A program made the translations under genes and the position numbers. The notes below the pieces were generated by a model. The model was not told the DNA's origin. It worked only from the letters and a program-made list of their open reading frames with translations, and made no database searches. 64,000 nt of DNA from Rhizorhabdus dicambivorans (lineage in GTDB: Bacteria; Pseudomonadota; Alphaproteobacteria; Sphingomonadales; Sphingomonadaceae), in assembly GCF_002355275.1 (NCBI RefSeq), contig NZ_CP023449.1, positions 2,148,001 to 2,212,000 on the forward strand. Reading direction: 5' to 3'. Numbering within the stretch: position 1 is the stretch's first letter; each line of letters opens with the position of its first letter. This document shows positions 46,413 to 54,326 of the stretch, piece by piece.

Positions 46413-46991
46413 ATGGGTGTGGACCTGTTCGGCGCGCCGGTGCTGCCCGGCCTTGCCTATGGCGAGGGGATCGTCGGCGTCGCCGAACAGGCCGATCTGA
46501 TCGCGGCGATCGACGCTGCGGGTCTGGCGCCCTTCCGTTTCCAGGGCTGGCTCGGCAAGCGGCTGACCGCGTCCTTCGGCTGGAGCTATGATTTCGACCG
46601 GGGCCGCTTCGGGGCGGCCGATCCGCTCCCTTCCTGGCTGCTGCCGTTGCGCGCGCGAGCGGCGGCCTTCGCGGGGCTCGCTCCCGACGATCTCGTCCAG
46701 GCGCTGCTGATCCGCTACGATCCCGGCGCCGGCATCGGCTGGCATCGCGACAGGCCGCAGTTCGAGCATGTTGTCGGCATCTCGCTGGGCGAGGGGGCCA
46801 CGCTGCGCTTCCGCCGCCGCCGTCCCGGCGGGTTTGACCGGGCTTCGATCGATCTGGCGCCCCGCTCTGTCTATCATCTGAGCGGCGAGGCGCGGCACGG
46901 CTGGGAACATGGCATTGCCGAGATGGCGGTGACGCGCTGGTCGATCACCTTCCGCAGCCTTTCGGAAGCCGGACGGCGCGTTGCCGGTTGA
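46413..46991 (+). CDS. AlkB-like 2-oxoglutarate/Fe(II) dioxygenase
   Basis: A 192-residue protein. GWHRDRPQFEHVVGISLG supplies the His-x-Asp iron ligands, ARHGWEHGI the distal His, and VTRWSITFRSL the 2-oxoglutarate arginines. LLIRYDPGAGIGWHRD is the AlkB-type strand. Probably an ALKBH-like demethylase acting on nucleic acid or protein. Two bases after the PEBP gene, so same transcript. Confidence 0.9.
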   Translation: MGVDLFGAPVLPGLAYGEGIVGVAEQADLIAAIDAAGLAPFRFQGWLGKRLTASFGWSYDFDRGRFGAADPLPSWLLPLRARAAAFAGLAPDDLVQALLIRYDPGAGIGWHRDRPQFEHVVGISLGEGATLRFRRRRPGGFDRASIDLAPRSVYHLSGEARHGWEHGIAEMAVTRWSITFRSLSEAGRRVAG

Positions 46992-47255
46992 TCAGCCGGT
47001 GCGCCGGATCGAGCGGCGGCGGATCGATGCACCCCAGGCGGTCGCCGCCTGGCCGCGCAGATAGGCGGCTATGTCGTCCGCCGTCGCCGTCAGCCCGTCC
47101 TTGCCGAAGCCGAACAGGGCCTTGCCCTGCGCGTCGGTCAACCCGAAACGGCCATAATCGTCGCTGCCCGGCGTGCGCTTGCGCGACTTTACCAGCTTCA
47201 GCCCGCGATGGCGGGCGGCCTCGCGGAGTTCATCTATGTCGGTCGAATCCGCCAT
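46992..47255 (-). CDS. Small conserved hypothetical protein (LSR2-/MJ1316-unlike, unassigned)
   Basis: An 87-residue basic protein, MADSTDIDELREAARHRGLK with SRKRTPGSDDYGRFGLTDAQG and a basic C-terminal tail. The start, RHRGLKLVKSRKR, has a form seen in short sphingomonad proteins of unknown function. It ends one base after the convergent AlkB-like gene. Confidence 0.7.
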   Translation of the reverse strand: MADSTDIDELREAARHRGLKLVKSRKRTPGSDDYGRFGLTDAQGKALFGFGKDGLTATADDIAAYLRGQAATAWGASIRRRSIRRTG

Positions 47256-47285
47256 GCGTGCAGAACGCCGGCGGGCCGAAAGGGT

Positions 47286-48185
47286 TCAGGCCGCCCTGGG
47301 CGGATCGCGGTGCAGGTGAACCCGGTCGCGGGTGGCATAATAGAGGTTCAGTTTCTCCCACGCCTCCTCGGCGGTCTCGACGAAGCGGAACAGGTTGAGG
47401 TCGTTCTCCCCGATCACACCCTCCTCGACCAGCTGGTCGAAATTGACCACCTTGCGCCAGAATTCCTGTCCGAACAGGAAGATCGGAAGCTGGGCCATCT
47501 TGCCGGTCTGGACCAGCGTCAGCAGTTCGAACAGTTCGTCGAAGGTGCCGAAGCCGCCCGGGAAGGCCGCGACGGCGCGGGCGCGCAGCAGGAAGTGCAT
47601 CTTGCGCAGCGCGAAATAGTGGAACTGGAAGCTCAGATGCGGGGTGACATAGGGGTTGGGCGTCTGTTCGAACGGCAGCACGATGTTCAGCCCGATCGAT
47701 TCCGCGCCCACATCGGCGGCGCCGCGATTGGCCGCCTCCATGATCGACGGGCCGCCGCCCGAGCAGACCACGAACTGGCGCTTGCCGTCGGCGTCGAGCG
47801 GGCATTCGCTGGCGATCTGTGCCAGCCTGCGGGCCTCGTCATAATATCGGCTCTTGGCGCGCAGCCGCTCGGCGATGCGGCGCTGCTTGTCGGTCGCCGC
47901 CGCTTCGACCAGCGCGTCGGCCTTGGCCGGCTCGGGAATGCGCGCGGATCCGTAGAGCACGAAGGTGGAGCCGATATTGGCTTCCTCCAGCAGCAGCTCG
48001 GGCTTCAGCAGTTCCAGCTGGAAGCGCACCGGGCGCAGATCGTCGCGCAGCAGGAAATCGGTATCCTGGAAGGCGAGCTTGTAGCTGTTGTTGACGGTCT
48101 GCGGCGTTTCGGTCGCGGTCTTCGCGACCGCCGCATCCTCCTTGGCGCGGGCGAAAACCCGCTTGGGTACTTTTCTGTGTGCCAT
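47286..48185 (-). CDS. LOG-family protein (lysine decarboxylase-like fold)
   Basis: A 299-residue LOG/TIGR00730-type protein: FVLYGSARIPEP, VVCSGGGPSIMEAANRGA and AFPGGFGTFDELFELLTLVQ, the last being the PGGxGTxxE nucleotide motif. Small LOG proteins hydrolyse cytokinin or nucleoside 5'-monophosphates; this larger version with an 80-residue N-terminal extension is common in alphaproteobacteria and not well characterised. Confidence 0.9.
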   Translation of the reverse strand: MAHRKVPKRVFARAKEDAAVAKTATETPQTVNNSYKLAFQDTDFLLRDDLRPVRFQLELLKPELLLEEANIGSTFVLYGSARIPEPAKADALVEAAATDKQRRIAERLRAKSRYYDEARRLAQIASECPLDADGKRQFVVCSGGGPSIMEAANRGAADVGAESIGLNIVLPFEQTPNPYVTPHLSFQFHYFALRKMHFLLRARAVAAFPGGFGTFDELFELLTLVQTGKMAQLPIFLFGQEFWRKVVNFDQLVEEGVIGENDLNLFRFVETAEEAWEKLNLYYATRDRVHLHRDPPRAA

Positions 48186-48251
48186 CGTTTCTCTTTATAC
48201 AGATAAGAAGCTTTCGCGCCCATTACACGGGGTGAGAAAAAAACCGCCCTT

Positions 48252-48893
48252 TTAGCGGCAATAGGGTCCGCCGCCCATATCGAAATGGAAATGGTCGTGG
48301 TGCAGGGCGTTCGCCTCCGGCCCCAGCACCACGCCAAAGCGCTTGCAGGCCGACTTGTGGAGTGCGCGCAGGAAGCCGCGCACGTTCCCGTCCTGCGCGT
48401 TCCATCCCTCCCTCACGGTGATGCGCCGGCCATCGCGCAGGCGGAAGGCAGCGATGTCGATGGCATTGGCGCGGCCATGCTCGGACAGCCGGTTGCCGGC
48501 CTGGTTGTTGACCGGACGGCAGGCGAAGGAACCAAAGCTCTCGATCCGCACCACCTCGCCGCCCAGCCAGCGGCGCGCCTCCAGCGGCACGTCCTCGCGC
48601 ACCCAGCGGGCGAAGGGCGCGGCCAGCGTGCATTTGACTGCGCCCAGATTGGTCACGGGAATGCCAATCGCCACCAGCTTCACCGACGAGGTCGCCGAGC
48701 AGCCATTGTCGAACCTGCGATCCGGCAGGGCGTCGACCTGCGATCCCTCGGCACGCATCATCGCCACGCAGCGGGCGAAGCGCTCCGGGCTTTCGGGGGG
48801 CGGGCGGAAGCCGCCCTGGCGGCTGGGGGAGGGAATGCACGCCGTCAGCGAGAAGATCGCGATGAGGGCGGCATGGCGGATATCAGTTTTCAA
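48252..48893 (-). CDS. Extensin-like C-terminal domain lipoprotein
   Basis: A 213-residue exported protein. MKTDIRHAALIAIFSLTAC ends in a lipobox (LTAC). The extensin-like domain shows four or more Cys (FARCVAM, NGCSAT, VKCTLA, FACRPV), GNRLSEHGRANAIDIAAF and ALHHDHFHFDMG, a D-Ala-D-Ala carboxypeptidase-like metal pattern. Probably acts on the cell wall. It overlaps the YdeI-like gene start by 4 bases. Confidence 0.9.
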   Translation of the reverse strand: MKTDIRHAALIAIFSLTACIPSPSRQGGFRPPPESPERFARCVAMMRAEGSQVDALPDRRFDNGCSATSSVKLVAIGIPVTNLGAVKCTLAAPFARWVREDVPLEARRWLGGEVVRIESFGSFACRPVNNQAGNRLSEHGRANAIDIAAFRLRDGRRITVREGWNAQDGNVRGFLRALHKSACKRFGVVLGPEANALHHDHFHFDMGGGPYCR

Positions 48894-49492
48894 CAGCGTT
48901 CATATTTCCAGTTGAGGCGCTTGCCTTCTTCGAGTTGCGCGATCGTCGTGGCCAGGCGTTTCGCCCGGGTTTCCTCGCGCTTGGCTCCTACGATCCATGC
49001 GACATATTCGCGGCGCTGGCCGGGTGGGAAGCCATCGAAGGTGGCGGTCGCGGCCGGCGAGGCCTTCAGCGCGGCGGCCAGATCGGCGGGTATCTCGGCA
49101 GGCGGCTTGGGATGTTTGAGAGGACGGGGCGTCTTCTCGCCGCTGTCGATCAGCTCCATCGCGCGGACCACCATCGCCGAGAGCTTCGTGTCGTCGGGCA
49201 GGTCGTCCAGGCTGGAGAGCCGGCCAAACTGGCCCATCGCGGATTGCGCTTCGGGCATGTTCTCGCCGGTCACCGCCTTGTTCTGCCAGAAGCCGAAGGT
49301 CGCATGCGCCTTGAAGGCGGCCATGTTGCACAGAATGCTGCCGCGATAGCTGATGCTGGGCATTCCCCATTTCAGGCTTTCCTCGCCTTCGGGGCAGGTG
49401 CGGGCCAATAAAGCGCGCAAATGCGACAATATTGGCTGTGCGAAGGAGGCTGCCCGCTCGATATAGCGGTCGACGCGCGGATCGCTTTTCAT
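48890..49492 (-). CDS. YdeI/OmpD-associated (DUF1801-type) protein
   Basis: A 200-residue cytoplasmic protein with ESLKWGMPSISYRGSILCNM and THATFGFWQ-like HATFGFWQNKAV, then a C-terminal FPPGQRREYVAWIVGAKREETRAKRL, which matches the YdeI/OmpD-associated family. Members are linked to stress and chaperone-like roles but none is proven. Overlap ATGA with the extensin-like gene. Confidence 0.86.
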   Translation of the reverse strand: MKSDPRVDRYIERAASFAQPILSHLRALLARTCPEGEESLKWGMPSISYRGSILCNMAAFKAHATFGFWQNKAVTGENMPEAQSAMGQFGRLSSLDDLPDDTKLSAMVVRAMELIDSGEKTPRPLKHPKPPAEIPADLAAALKASPAATATFDGFPPGQRREYVAWIVGAKREETRAKRLATTIAQLEEGKRLNWKYERC

Positions 49493-49641
49493 GGGTGAAT
49501 GCTGATCCGGACCGGGCCCAAGTCAAGTCCAAACGCCCCGATTTGGGGAAGATTTTACGTTTCGGCTCTTTCATGTTCCCGCCAAGTCGCGCAGAATGCG
49601 CGGTGGGAAGGCGTTTTCGGACGCCCGATCGGGGTGGGAAC

Positions 49642-50235
49642 ATGATGACGATCCATGACGGACGGGCCCTCGGGCTCGCGACGTTCCTTATCTTGTCGGC
49701 ATCGGTCGCGCAGGCTGCCGAGCCTGCCTCGCGCGCCGAGGCGTTCCGCGCCGCCGACGAGGCGGCGGGCCTCGCGCCGGCGCCCGAGCAAGGCGGCCCC
49801 GGCTGCGCGTTGCTCCCTGCCGTGGGGGAGAAGATCGCGGGGGATATGGAACTGGCGGCGGAAGGGCACAGCATGGCCTTCCAGAACGCGGCGACGCGCG
49901 ATGCGCTGGTCAAGATCCGCCATGCCGACAGCGGCCGCCTTGCCGCCAGCTTCTTCCTGCCCGGCAAGGAGGCGATGACGATCGAGGGCGTGCCCGACGG
50001 CACCTATCGCGTCCAATATGCGTTCGGGCCGTCGCTGGCGCCGGATTGCCGTTCGCTGACCCGGATCATCAAGGCCAGCCAGATGCCCGAGGTCGACGAT
50101 ATGCGTACCCATGTGATCGATGACGACGACCATACCGAGGTGAAGCGCTCATCTGTGTCCTATGAACTGTCGGTCACGGAATCGGCCAACGTCAAGCCGA
50201 TGGCGATCGACGCGGCGGCGTTCAACGCGGAATGA
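49642..50235 (+). CDS. Secreted hypothetical protein
   Basis: A 197-residue protein with a signal peptide (ALGLATFLILSASVAQAAEP, cleaved after AQA). The mature part contains VRIRHADSG-like VKIRHADSGRLAASFFLPG and GVPDGTYRVQYAFG, suggesting a beta-sandwich, and an acidic stretch DDDDHTE. It overlaps the next gene by ATGA. Family not recognised; the neighbouring genes are also envelope proteins, so an envelope role is likely. Confidence 0.78.
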   Translation: MMTIHDGRALGLATFLILSASVAQAAEPASRAEAFRAADEAAGLAPAPEQGGPGCALLPAVGEKIAGDMELAAEGHSMAFQNAATRDALVKIRHADSGRLAASFFLPGKEAMTIEGVPDGTYRVQYAFGPSLAPDCRSLTRIIKASQMPEVDDMRTHVIDDDDHTEVKRSSVSYELSVTESANVKPMAIDAAAFNAE

Positions 50236-50936
50236 ACATGGAAGGCTCCATCCGCGGCCCGGAGGGCTATCCGCCGCCGACGCTGGTGCGCAAGCGGACC
50301 TCGAAGGGGCTTCGCTTCGTGCTGCTGCTCGCTTTCGCGCTGCTGGCGGCGGCGGCGTTCATGGCGGCGTCGCGTTTCCTGCAGTCGGAACCCGAGCCCG
50401 CCGCGCCGCCGGTGGCCGAAAAGCCGGTGGCCCCGGCGCCGCCGACCGATGTGGAGGCGCCCGCCGGTGCGGTGCCCGAGGCGCCGGCCGCGCCCGAGGT
50501 GGTGGTGGAGACCCCCGAAGCGGCGGTCGCCGCCGCGCCGCCCTCGATCGACGCCCGCCAGCCGAACCAATGGTATTATGTCGGTCGGCTCGCCGACGGC
50601 CCTGCCGCGATCTACAGCCGCACCGGCGGACAGTGGAACTACGCTTTCGCCTGCAACCGCGCGGCGAAGACGATCGAGATCATCGCCACGGGCATCGGCG
50701 ATCCCGGCGACTTTGATCGGCAGGCGATCCAGGTCGGCGCGACGAAGCTGGCCATGGACGCCAGCTACGCCAGGGATGCGGGTGGGACGATCAGCACCGT
50801 CCTGCCCGCGGGCGATCCCTTCTTCGGCGCGCTCGACGGCGCCACGCCGATGGAGATCCAGCTCGTCGCGAACCGCAAGGCGATCGTTCCGGTCGGCCCC
50901 GCGCTGGTTCGCCTCATCCGGACTTGCCGGGCCTGA
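50232..50936 (+). CDS. Membrane-anchored hypothetical protein with Pro/Ala linker and duplicated domain
   Basis: A 234-residue protein: a single transmembrane helix (GLRFVLLLAFALLAAAAFMA) near the N-terminus, a Pro/Ala/Val/Glu-rich linker of about 65 residues, and a C-terminal domain starting WYYVGRLADGPAAIYS. The domain resembles the one in the next gene product: paired W/Y start, a Cys in AFACNRAAKTIEII, a G-D-x-F-x-x-x-L segment and a terminal Cys (LIRTCRA). The domain should face the periplasm with one disulfide. Function unknown. Confidence 0.75.
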   Translation: MNMEGSIRGPEGYPPPTLVRKRTSKGLRFVLLLAFALLAAAAFMAASRFLQSEPEPAAPPVAEKPVAPAPPTDVEAPAGAVPEAPAAPEVVVETPEAAVAAAPPSIDARQPNQWYYVGRLADGPAAIYSRTGGQWNYAFACNRAAKTIEIIATGIGDPGDFDRQAIQVGATKLAMDASYARDAGGTISTVLPAGDPFFGALDGATPMEIQLVANRKAIVPVGPALVRLIRTCRA

Positions 50937-50984
50937 CACGGGTCGGGGGTTTTCATCGCGGCGGCGATCCGCCATGGACGGCGG

Positions 50985-51515
50985 ATGGCTTCTAGATCGA
51001 CGATCCTCCAGCGGCTTGCCCTGATGTCGCTGCCGCTGGCCCTGAGCGCCTGTGCGCCGACCGTGGCGCCGCCCCCGGCGCCGGTGCCGCCACCCGCGCC
51101 GCCCGCGCCTCCCGCCCCCACGCTCGCCAAGGACTGGCGCGACTGGCCGCTGGCGCCGGGCACGTGGCGCTATGTACCCGGCACCCCGGTTTCGGAGGCG
51201 CGCTATGGCGAACCGCAGGCCAGCCAGCTCGTGGTGCGCTGCGACGCCGCCAAACGGCAGGTGACGATCATGCGTGCCGGCAGCGCGGCCGAACTGACGA
51301 TCCTCGCCTCGACGCGCTCGGCGCGTTTCCAGGCGGGCCATATCGACGATCGCGGTATCGCGATGACGGGCTTCATCCTCAGCGCGAATGACGGATTTCT
51401 GGATGTGATGGCGTTCAGCCGCGGACGGATCGCGGTGACGGCTCCGGGCCTCGCTCCGGTCGCGGTTCCCGCATGGGCCGAACCCGCGCGGGCCATAGAG
51501 GATTGCCGAAAATAA
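50985..51515 (+). CDS. Lipoprotein with the same uncharacterised domain
   Basis: A 176-residue lipoprotein (lipobox LSAC after LMSLPLALSAC), a Pro-rich linker (PPPAPVPPPAPPAPPAP) and a domain WRYVPGTPVSEARYG with LVVRCDAAKRQVTIM, LSANDGFLDVMAF and terminal IEDCRK. The order of Trp, Cys, turn and last Cys parallels the preceding membrane-anchored protein, so the two are probably diverged duplicates. Follows the previous gene by 48 bases. Confidence 0.75.
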   Translation: MASRSTILQRLALMSLPLALSACAPTVAPPPAPVPPPAPPAPPAPTLAKDWRDWPLAPGTWRYVPGTPVSEARYGEPQASQLVVRCDAAKRQVTIMRAGSAAELTILASTRSARFQAGHIDDRGIAMTGFILSANDGFLDVMAFSRGRIAVTAPGLAPVAVPAWAEPARAIEDCRK

Positions 51516-51594
51516 GTTGCATTACAAGGCTTGTTCGCAGGCGCGAGATGACTCATCTTCGGGGCCTCGGCAACAAGCGAAAGGAGGTGATCCG

Positions 51595-51651
51595 ATGTCT
51601 CATGGTTCAGCATGGAGGTCGGTTCTGTCCGTTCGGGGGACGCGCTTCTAG
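51595..51651 (+). CDS. Mini-ORF of 18 codons
   Basis: ATG 51595 lies seven bases behind GGAGG inside a 14-base match to the anti-Shine-Dalgarno sequence, the strongest ribosome site in the window. The predicted peptide MSHGSAWRSVLSVRGTRF is basic. Its stop codon sits in the loop-proximal centre of a perfect palindrome. It may be a real small protein or a ribosome-loading signal within the RNA. Confidence 0.45.
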   Translation: MSHGSAWRSVLSVRGTRF

Positions 51652-51704
51652 AAGCGCCGTTGGTCTCCCGGGCCGGCACTCCGGCCGCTGACCATGTTAG
51701 GGGT

Positions 51705-51734
51705 TGCCGGGGCGAAAGCCTCGGCAGCTCTTTT
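51705..51734 (+). terminator. Rho-independent terminator of the small transcript
   Basis: TGCCGGGGC-GAAA-GCCTCGGCA, a 9-base-pair stem with one G-T wobble and a GNRA-type loop, followed by GCTCTTTT. It overlaps the stop codon of the convergent DUF4345 gene (51734-51736). Confidence 0.75.
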
Positions 51735-52147
51735 CATTTGAGGGCGTGGCCATCGCTTCGCCGGGCGCTACGCTCCACGCGCGCCTGCCACAGCATCAGC
51801 AGCGGCACGACGATCAGTTCCATGCCCAGCCCCAGCCGATGCTCCCAGCCCGGCGCGCCCGTCAGCAGCCAGCCCAGCGCGCGACCGAGGCCGCCCATCA
51901 CCACCATCGCGCCGAGCAGGCGGAAGCGGCTCCCTCGGCGTTCGATCGCCGGGATGGTCGAGGCGAAGGCGAAACCCAGCATCAGGAAGATGCCCGACAG
52001 ATAGCGGAAATGGCTGTCGAGATCGGCCGGTGGGTCCTTCAGCCCGGCCATGGCGGCGCCGCGCAACACGCCGTCGAGCCCGGCCAGGATCGGCACCAGG
52101 CAGGCGACGGCGACGGTCGCCTGGAGAAGCCGCCGCTCGGTCTTCAT
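51734..52147 (-). CDS. DUF4345 family membrane protein
   Basis: A 137-residue protein with four hydrophobic stretches (LLQATVAVACLVPILAGL, YLSGIFLMLGFAFASTI, LLGAMVVMGGLGRALGWLL, LGMELIVVPLLMLW). The pattern D..FRYLSG......G and the GGLGRALGW signature match DUF4345 integral membrane proteins. It overlaps the DUF2721 gene by ATGA. No known function. Confidence 0.82.
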   Translation of the reverse strand: MKTERRLLQATVAVACLVPILAGLDGVLRGAAMAGLKDPPADLDSHFRYLSGIFLMLGFAFASTIPAIERRGSRFRLLGAMVVMGGLGRALGWLLTGAPGWEHRLGLGMELIVVPLLMLWQARVERSARRSDGHALK

Positions 52148-52596
52148 TCGCGTTCGAGCAGTTCGTCCTGGATGCGCGTCGCCACCACCGCGAGGCGGAC
52201 CTCCACCAGGAACAGGCCGAGCCCGGCGATCAGCAGCAGCATGGCGAGGATGAACGCCGCCGACATGCTCTGGGCGACGACGACGTGGAACATCTGCCCC
52301 AGGAAGAGGCCGGCGATGACGATGCAGACCAGCATCGCGCTGATCGCGCACAGCACCAGGGCCATATTGGCATAGAGCATCCGCCGATCGATCAGGCGGA
52401 GCTGGGCGACCTGATAGTCATGGCGCGGATCGCCCTTCGGCGCATAATGCTGCTCGATCCAGCGGGCGCGGTCCACGGCGCGGCCCAGTCGGCCGGTCAG
52501 CAGGCTGAGAATCGCGCTGATCGCGGTAAGCAGGAAAGACGGCGCCAGCGCGAGCTGGATGGTGTGTGCGATGTCGTCTGGCATCAGCGGGTTCAT
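52144..52596 (-). CDS. DUF2721 family membrane protein
   Basis: A 150-residue protein: ALAPSFLLTAISAILSLLTGRLGRAVDR is the family hallmark, then two further transmembrane helices (MALVLCAISAMLVCIVIAGL and MSAAFILAMLLLIAGLGLF). It heads a two-gene operon with DUF4345. Divergent from the small secreted protein gene, with tandem palindromes between them. Confidence 0.88.
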   Translation of the reverse strand: MNPLMPDDIAHTIQLALAPSFLLTAISAILSLLTGRLGRAVDRARWIEQHYAPKGDPRHDYQVAQLRLIDRRMLYANMALVLCAISAMLVCIVIAGLFLGQMFHVVVAQSMSAAFILAMLLLIAGLGLFLVEVRLAVVATRIQDELLERE

Positions 52597-52647
52597 GGCC
52601 CCCTGAATGGGTCAAGCGCCGTAACGATGCAATCTGCGCAGTTGTAA

Positions 52648-52680
52648 ATGCAAAAATTGCATTAAATGCAGAAAGTGCAT
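52648..52680. promoter_or_regulatory. Two tandem ATGCA-N5-TGCAT palindromes
   Basis: ATGCAAAAATTGCAT at 52648-52662 and ATGCAGAAAGTGCAT at 52666-52680 have identical 5-base arms and spacing, centres 18 bases apart. A degenerate third copy is at 52627-52641 (ATGCAATCTGCGCAG). They lie between divergent promoters of DUF2721 and the small secreted protein, so a dimeric regulator probably binds here. Confidence 0.65.
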
Positions 52681-52779
52681 CCACCTCTTCGAACTGATCA
52701 ATTGCCTTTCGCACCTGCGGCAGGGATTTTGCATCGCACAATAAAGAGGACCTGCTGGCACATTTGAAAGGAGATCGTG

Positions 52780-53058
52780 ATGAAGAAGATCCTTGCATTT
52801 GCCATTCTGGGCTCGATCGCCGCGATGCCGGCAATGGCCGAAAGCTTTACCCGGGACGGGATCAGCTACACCTACACCACCAAGGCGGTCGGCGATGCCA
52901 CGATCATCTCGGGCAAGGTCGTCAACAGCGGCGAAAGCTTCGAGCTGAAGGTCAAGGGCAGCCGCGTCTGGGGCAAGATGGGCGCGAGCCCGGTCAGCTT
53001 CCGCACCGCCGAAGTCGCCGCGGCGCCTGCCGGCAGCACGGTGATGGCGGCCAAGTAA
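52780..53058 (+). CDS. Small secreted/periplasmic hypothetical protein
   Basis: A 92-residue protein with a clear signal peptide (MKKILAFAILGSIAAMPAMA, cut before ES). The mature part (SFTRDGISYTYTTKAVGDAT followed by a beta-rich stretch with Ser/Gly turns) resembles small sphingomonad periplasmic proteins of unknown function. GAAAGGAG precedes ATG 52780, and a strong terminator follows, so it is a monocistronic, probably highly expressed gene. Confidence 0.8.
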   Translation: MKKILAFAILGSIAAMPAMAESFTRDGISYTYTTKAVGDATIISGKVVNSGESFELKVKGSRVWGKMGASPVSFRTAEVAAAPAGSTVMAAK

Positions 53059-53080
53059 CCGTCCTGTCGCGTATCGGAAA

Positions 53081-53110
53081 GGGAGGCGGAGCGGATCCGC
53101 CTCCCTTTTT
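53081..53110 (+). terminator. Rho-independent terminator
   Basis: GGGAGGCGGA / TCCGCCTCCC with a 5-base loop, followed by TTTTT (53106-53110), 23 bases after the small secreted protein gene. Confidence 0.92.
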
Positions 53111-53117
53111 GCCGGGT

Positions 53118-54326
53118 TCAGCCAGCCGTCTTGCTGCCGACGTTGACGCCCATCGACTGCAGATAGCGCTTCACGTTGCGCGCCGCCTGGCGGATGCGCT
53201 GCTCGTTCTCGACCATCGCGATGCGGACGAAACCCTCGCCATCCTCGCCATAGCCGACCCCTGGCGCCACCGCGACGCCCGCATGGGTGAGCAGCTGCTT
53301 GGAGAATTCCAGGCTGCCCAGATGCGCCAGCGCCGGCGGCAGCGGCGCCCAGCAGAACATCGACGCGCGCGACGGCGGGATATCCCAGCCGGCGCGGCCG
53401 AAGCTCTCCACCAGCACGTCGCGGCGCTTCCGGTAGAGTTCGCGATTCTTCTCGACGATGTCCTGCGGCCCGTTGATCGCCGCGACCGCCGCCGCCTGGA
53501 TCGGGGTGAAGGCGCCATAGTCGAGATAGGACTTCACCCGGGTCAGCGCCGAGATCAGCTGCTTGTTGCCGACCGCGAAGCCCATCCGCCAGCCGGCCAT
53601 GCTGTAGGTCTTCGACATGGAGGTGAACTCGACCGCGACGTCCTTGCCGCCGGGCACCTGCAGGATCGAAGGCGTCGGGTTGCCGTCATAATAGAGTTCC
53701 GAATAGGCCAGGTCGGAAAGCACCCACACCTTGTGCTCTTTTGCCCACGCCACCAGCCGCTCGTAGAAGGCGAGGTCGACCACCTCGGCGGTGGGGTTGG
53801 ACGGATAGCCCACCACCAGCACCGACGGCTTGGGCACGGTGAACTTCACCGCGCGGTCGAGCGCTTCCCAATAGCGTTCGTCGGGCGTGGTCGGCACCGA
53901 ACGGATCGTGGCGCCCGCGATGATGAAGCCGAAGGTGTGGATCGGATAGCTCGGATTGGGCGCCAGCACGACGTCGCCGGGCGCGGTGATCGCCTGGGCG
54001 AGGTTGGCGAGGCCCTCCTTCGAGCCGAGCGTCACCACCACCTCGCTGTCGGCATCGAGATCGACCCCGAAGCGGCGCTGGTAATAATTGGCCTGCGCCT
54101 TGCGCAGCCCCGGAATCCCCTTCGATGCCGAATAGCCGTGCGCGTCGGGCTTGCGGGCGACCTCGCACAGCTTCTCGATGACATGGTCGGGCGGCGGCAG
54201 GTCGGGATTGCCCATCCCCAGGTCGATGATGTCCTCGCCCCGCGCTCGCGCCGCTGCCCGCATCGCGTTGACTTCGGCGATGACATAGGGGGGCAGGCGC
54301 TTGATGCGGTAGAATTCCTCGGACAT
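53118..54326 (-). CDS. alaC: Class I/II PLP aminotransferase (AlaC-like)
   Basis: A 402-residue fold-type I aminotransferase: IIDLGMGNPDLPPPDHVIEKL, YSASKGIPGLR, APNPSYPIHTFGFIIAG, VVGYPSNPTAEV and SMSKTYSMAGWRMGF with the PLP lysine. The pattern and length match glutamate-pyruvate aminotransferases of the AlaC group, often annotated LL-diaminopimelate aminotransferase. The start at 54326, six bases behind AAAGGA, is preferred over ATG 54332. The substrate pair is inferred. Confidence 0.88.
   Translation of the reverse strand: MSEEFYRIKRLPPYVIAEVNAMRAAARARGEDIIDLGMGNPDLPPPDHVIEKLCEVARKPDAHGYSASKGIPGLRKAQANYYQRRFGVDLDADSEVVVTLGSKEGLANLAQAITAPGDVVLAPNPSYPIHTFGFIIAGATIRSVPTTPDERYWEALDRAVKFTVPKPSVLVVGYPSNPTAEVVDLAFYERLVAWAKEHKVWVLSDLAYSELYYDGNPTPSILQVPGGKDVAVEFTSMSKTYSMAGWRMGFAVGNKQLISALTRVKSYLDYGAFTPIQAAAVAAINGPQDIVEKNRELYRKRRDVLVESFGRAGWDIPPSRASMFCWAPLPPALAHLGSLEFSKQLLTHAGVAVAPGVGYGEDGEGFVRIAMVENEQRIRQAARNVKRYLQSMGVNVGSKTAG

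Larger units (their letters stand above)
51516..51734 (+). ncRNA. Candidate structured small RNA with 18-codon ORF and extended Shine-Dalgarno
   Basis: In the gap between the lipoprotein and the convergent DUF4345 gene. In order: a near palindrome AGATGACTCATCT (51546-51558); AAAGGAGGTGATCC (51580-51593), which is fully complementary to the 16S 3' tail; an ORF 51595-51651 (MSHGSAWRSVLSVRGTRF); a perfect palindrome GCGCTTCTAGAAGCGC (51642-51657) that contains the TAG stop; a stem TGGTC/GACCA (51661-51694) enclosing GGCCGG/CCGGCC; and a terminator at 51705-51734. The density of ordered structure argues for a real transcript. Not matched to a known RNA family from memory. Confidence 0.55.

Noticed and set aside
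48285-49349. Long plus-strand ORF opposite the extensin-like and YdeI-like genes
   Set aside because: It is the antisense of two well-supported genes and reads as low-complexity Arg/His/Ala sequence.
51580-51593. AAAGGAGGTGATCC read on the minus strand as a 16S rRNA 3' end
   Set aside because: Only the 14-base tail matches; there is no further 16S sequence beside it, so it is a Shine-Dalgarno-type element rather than an rRNA fragment.
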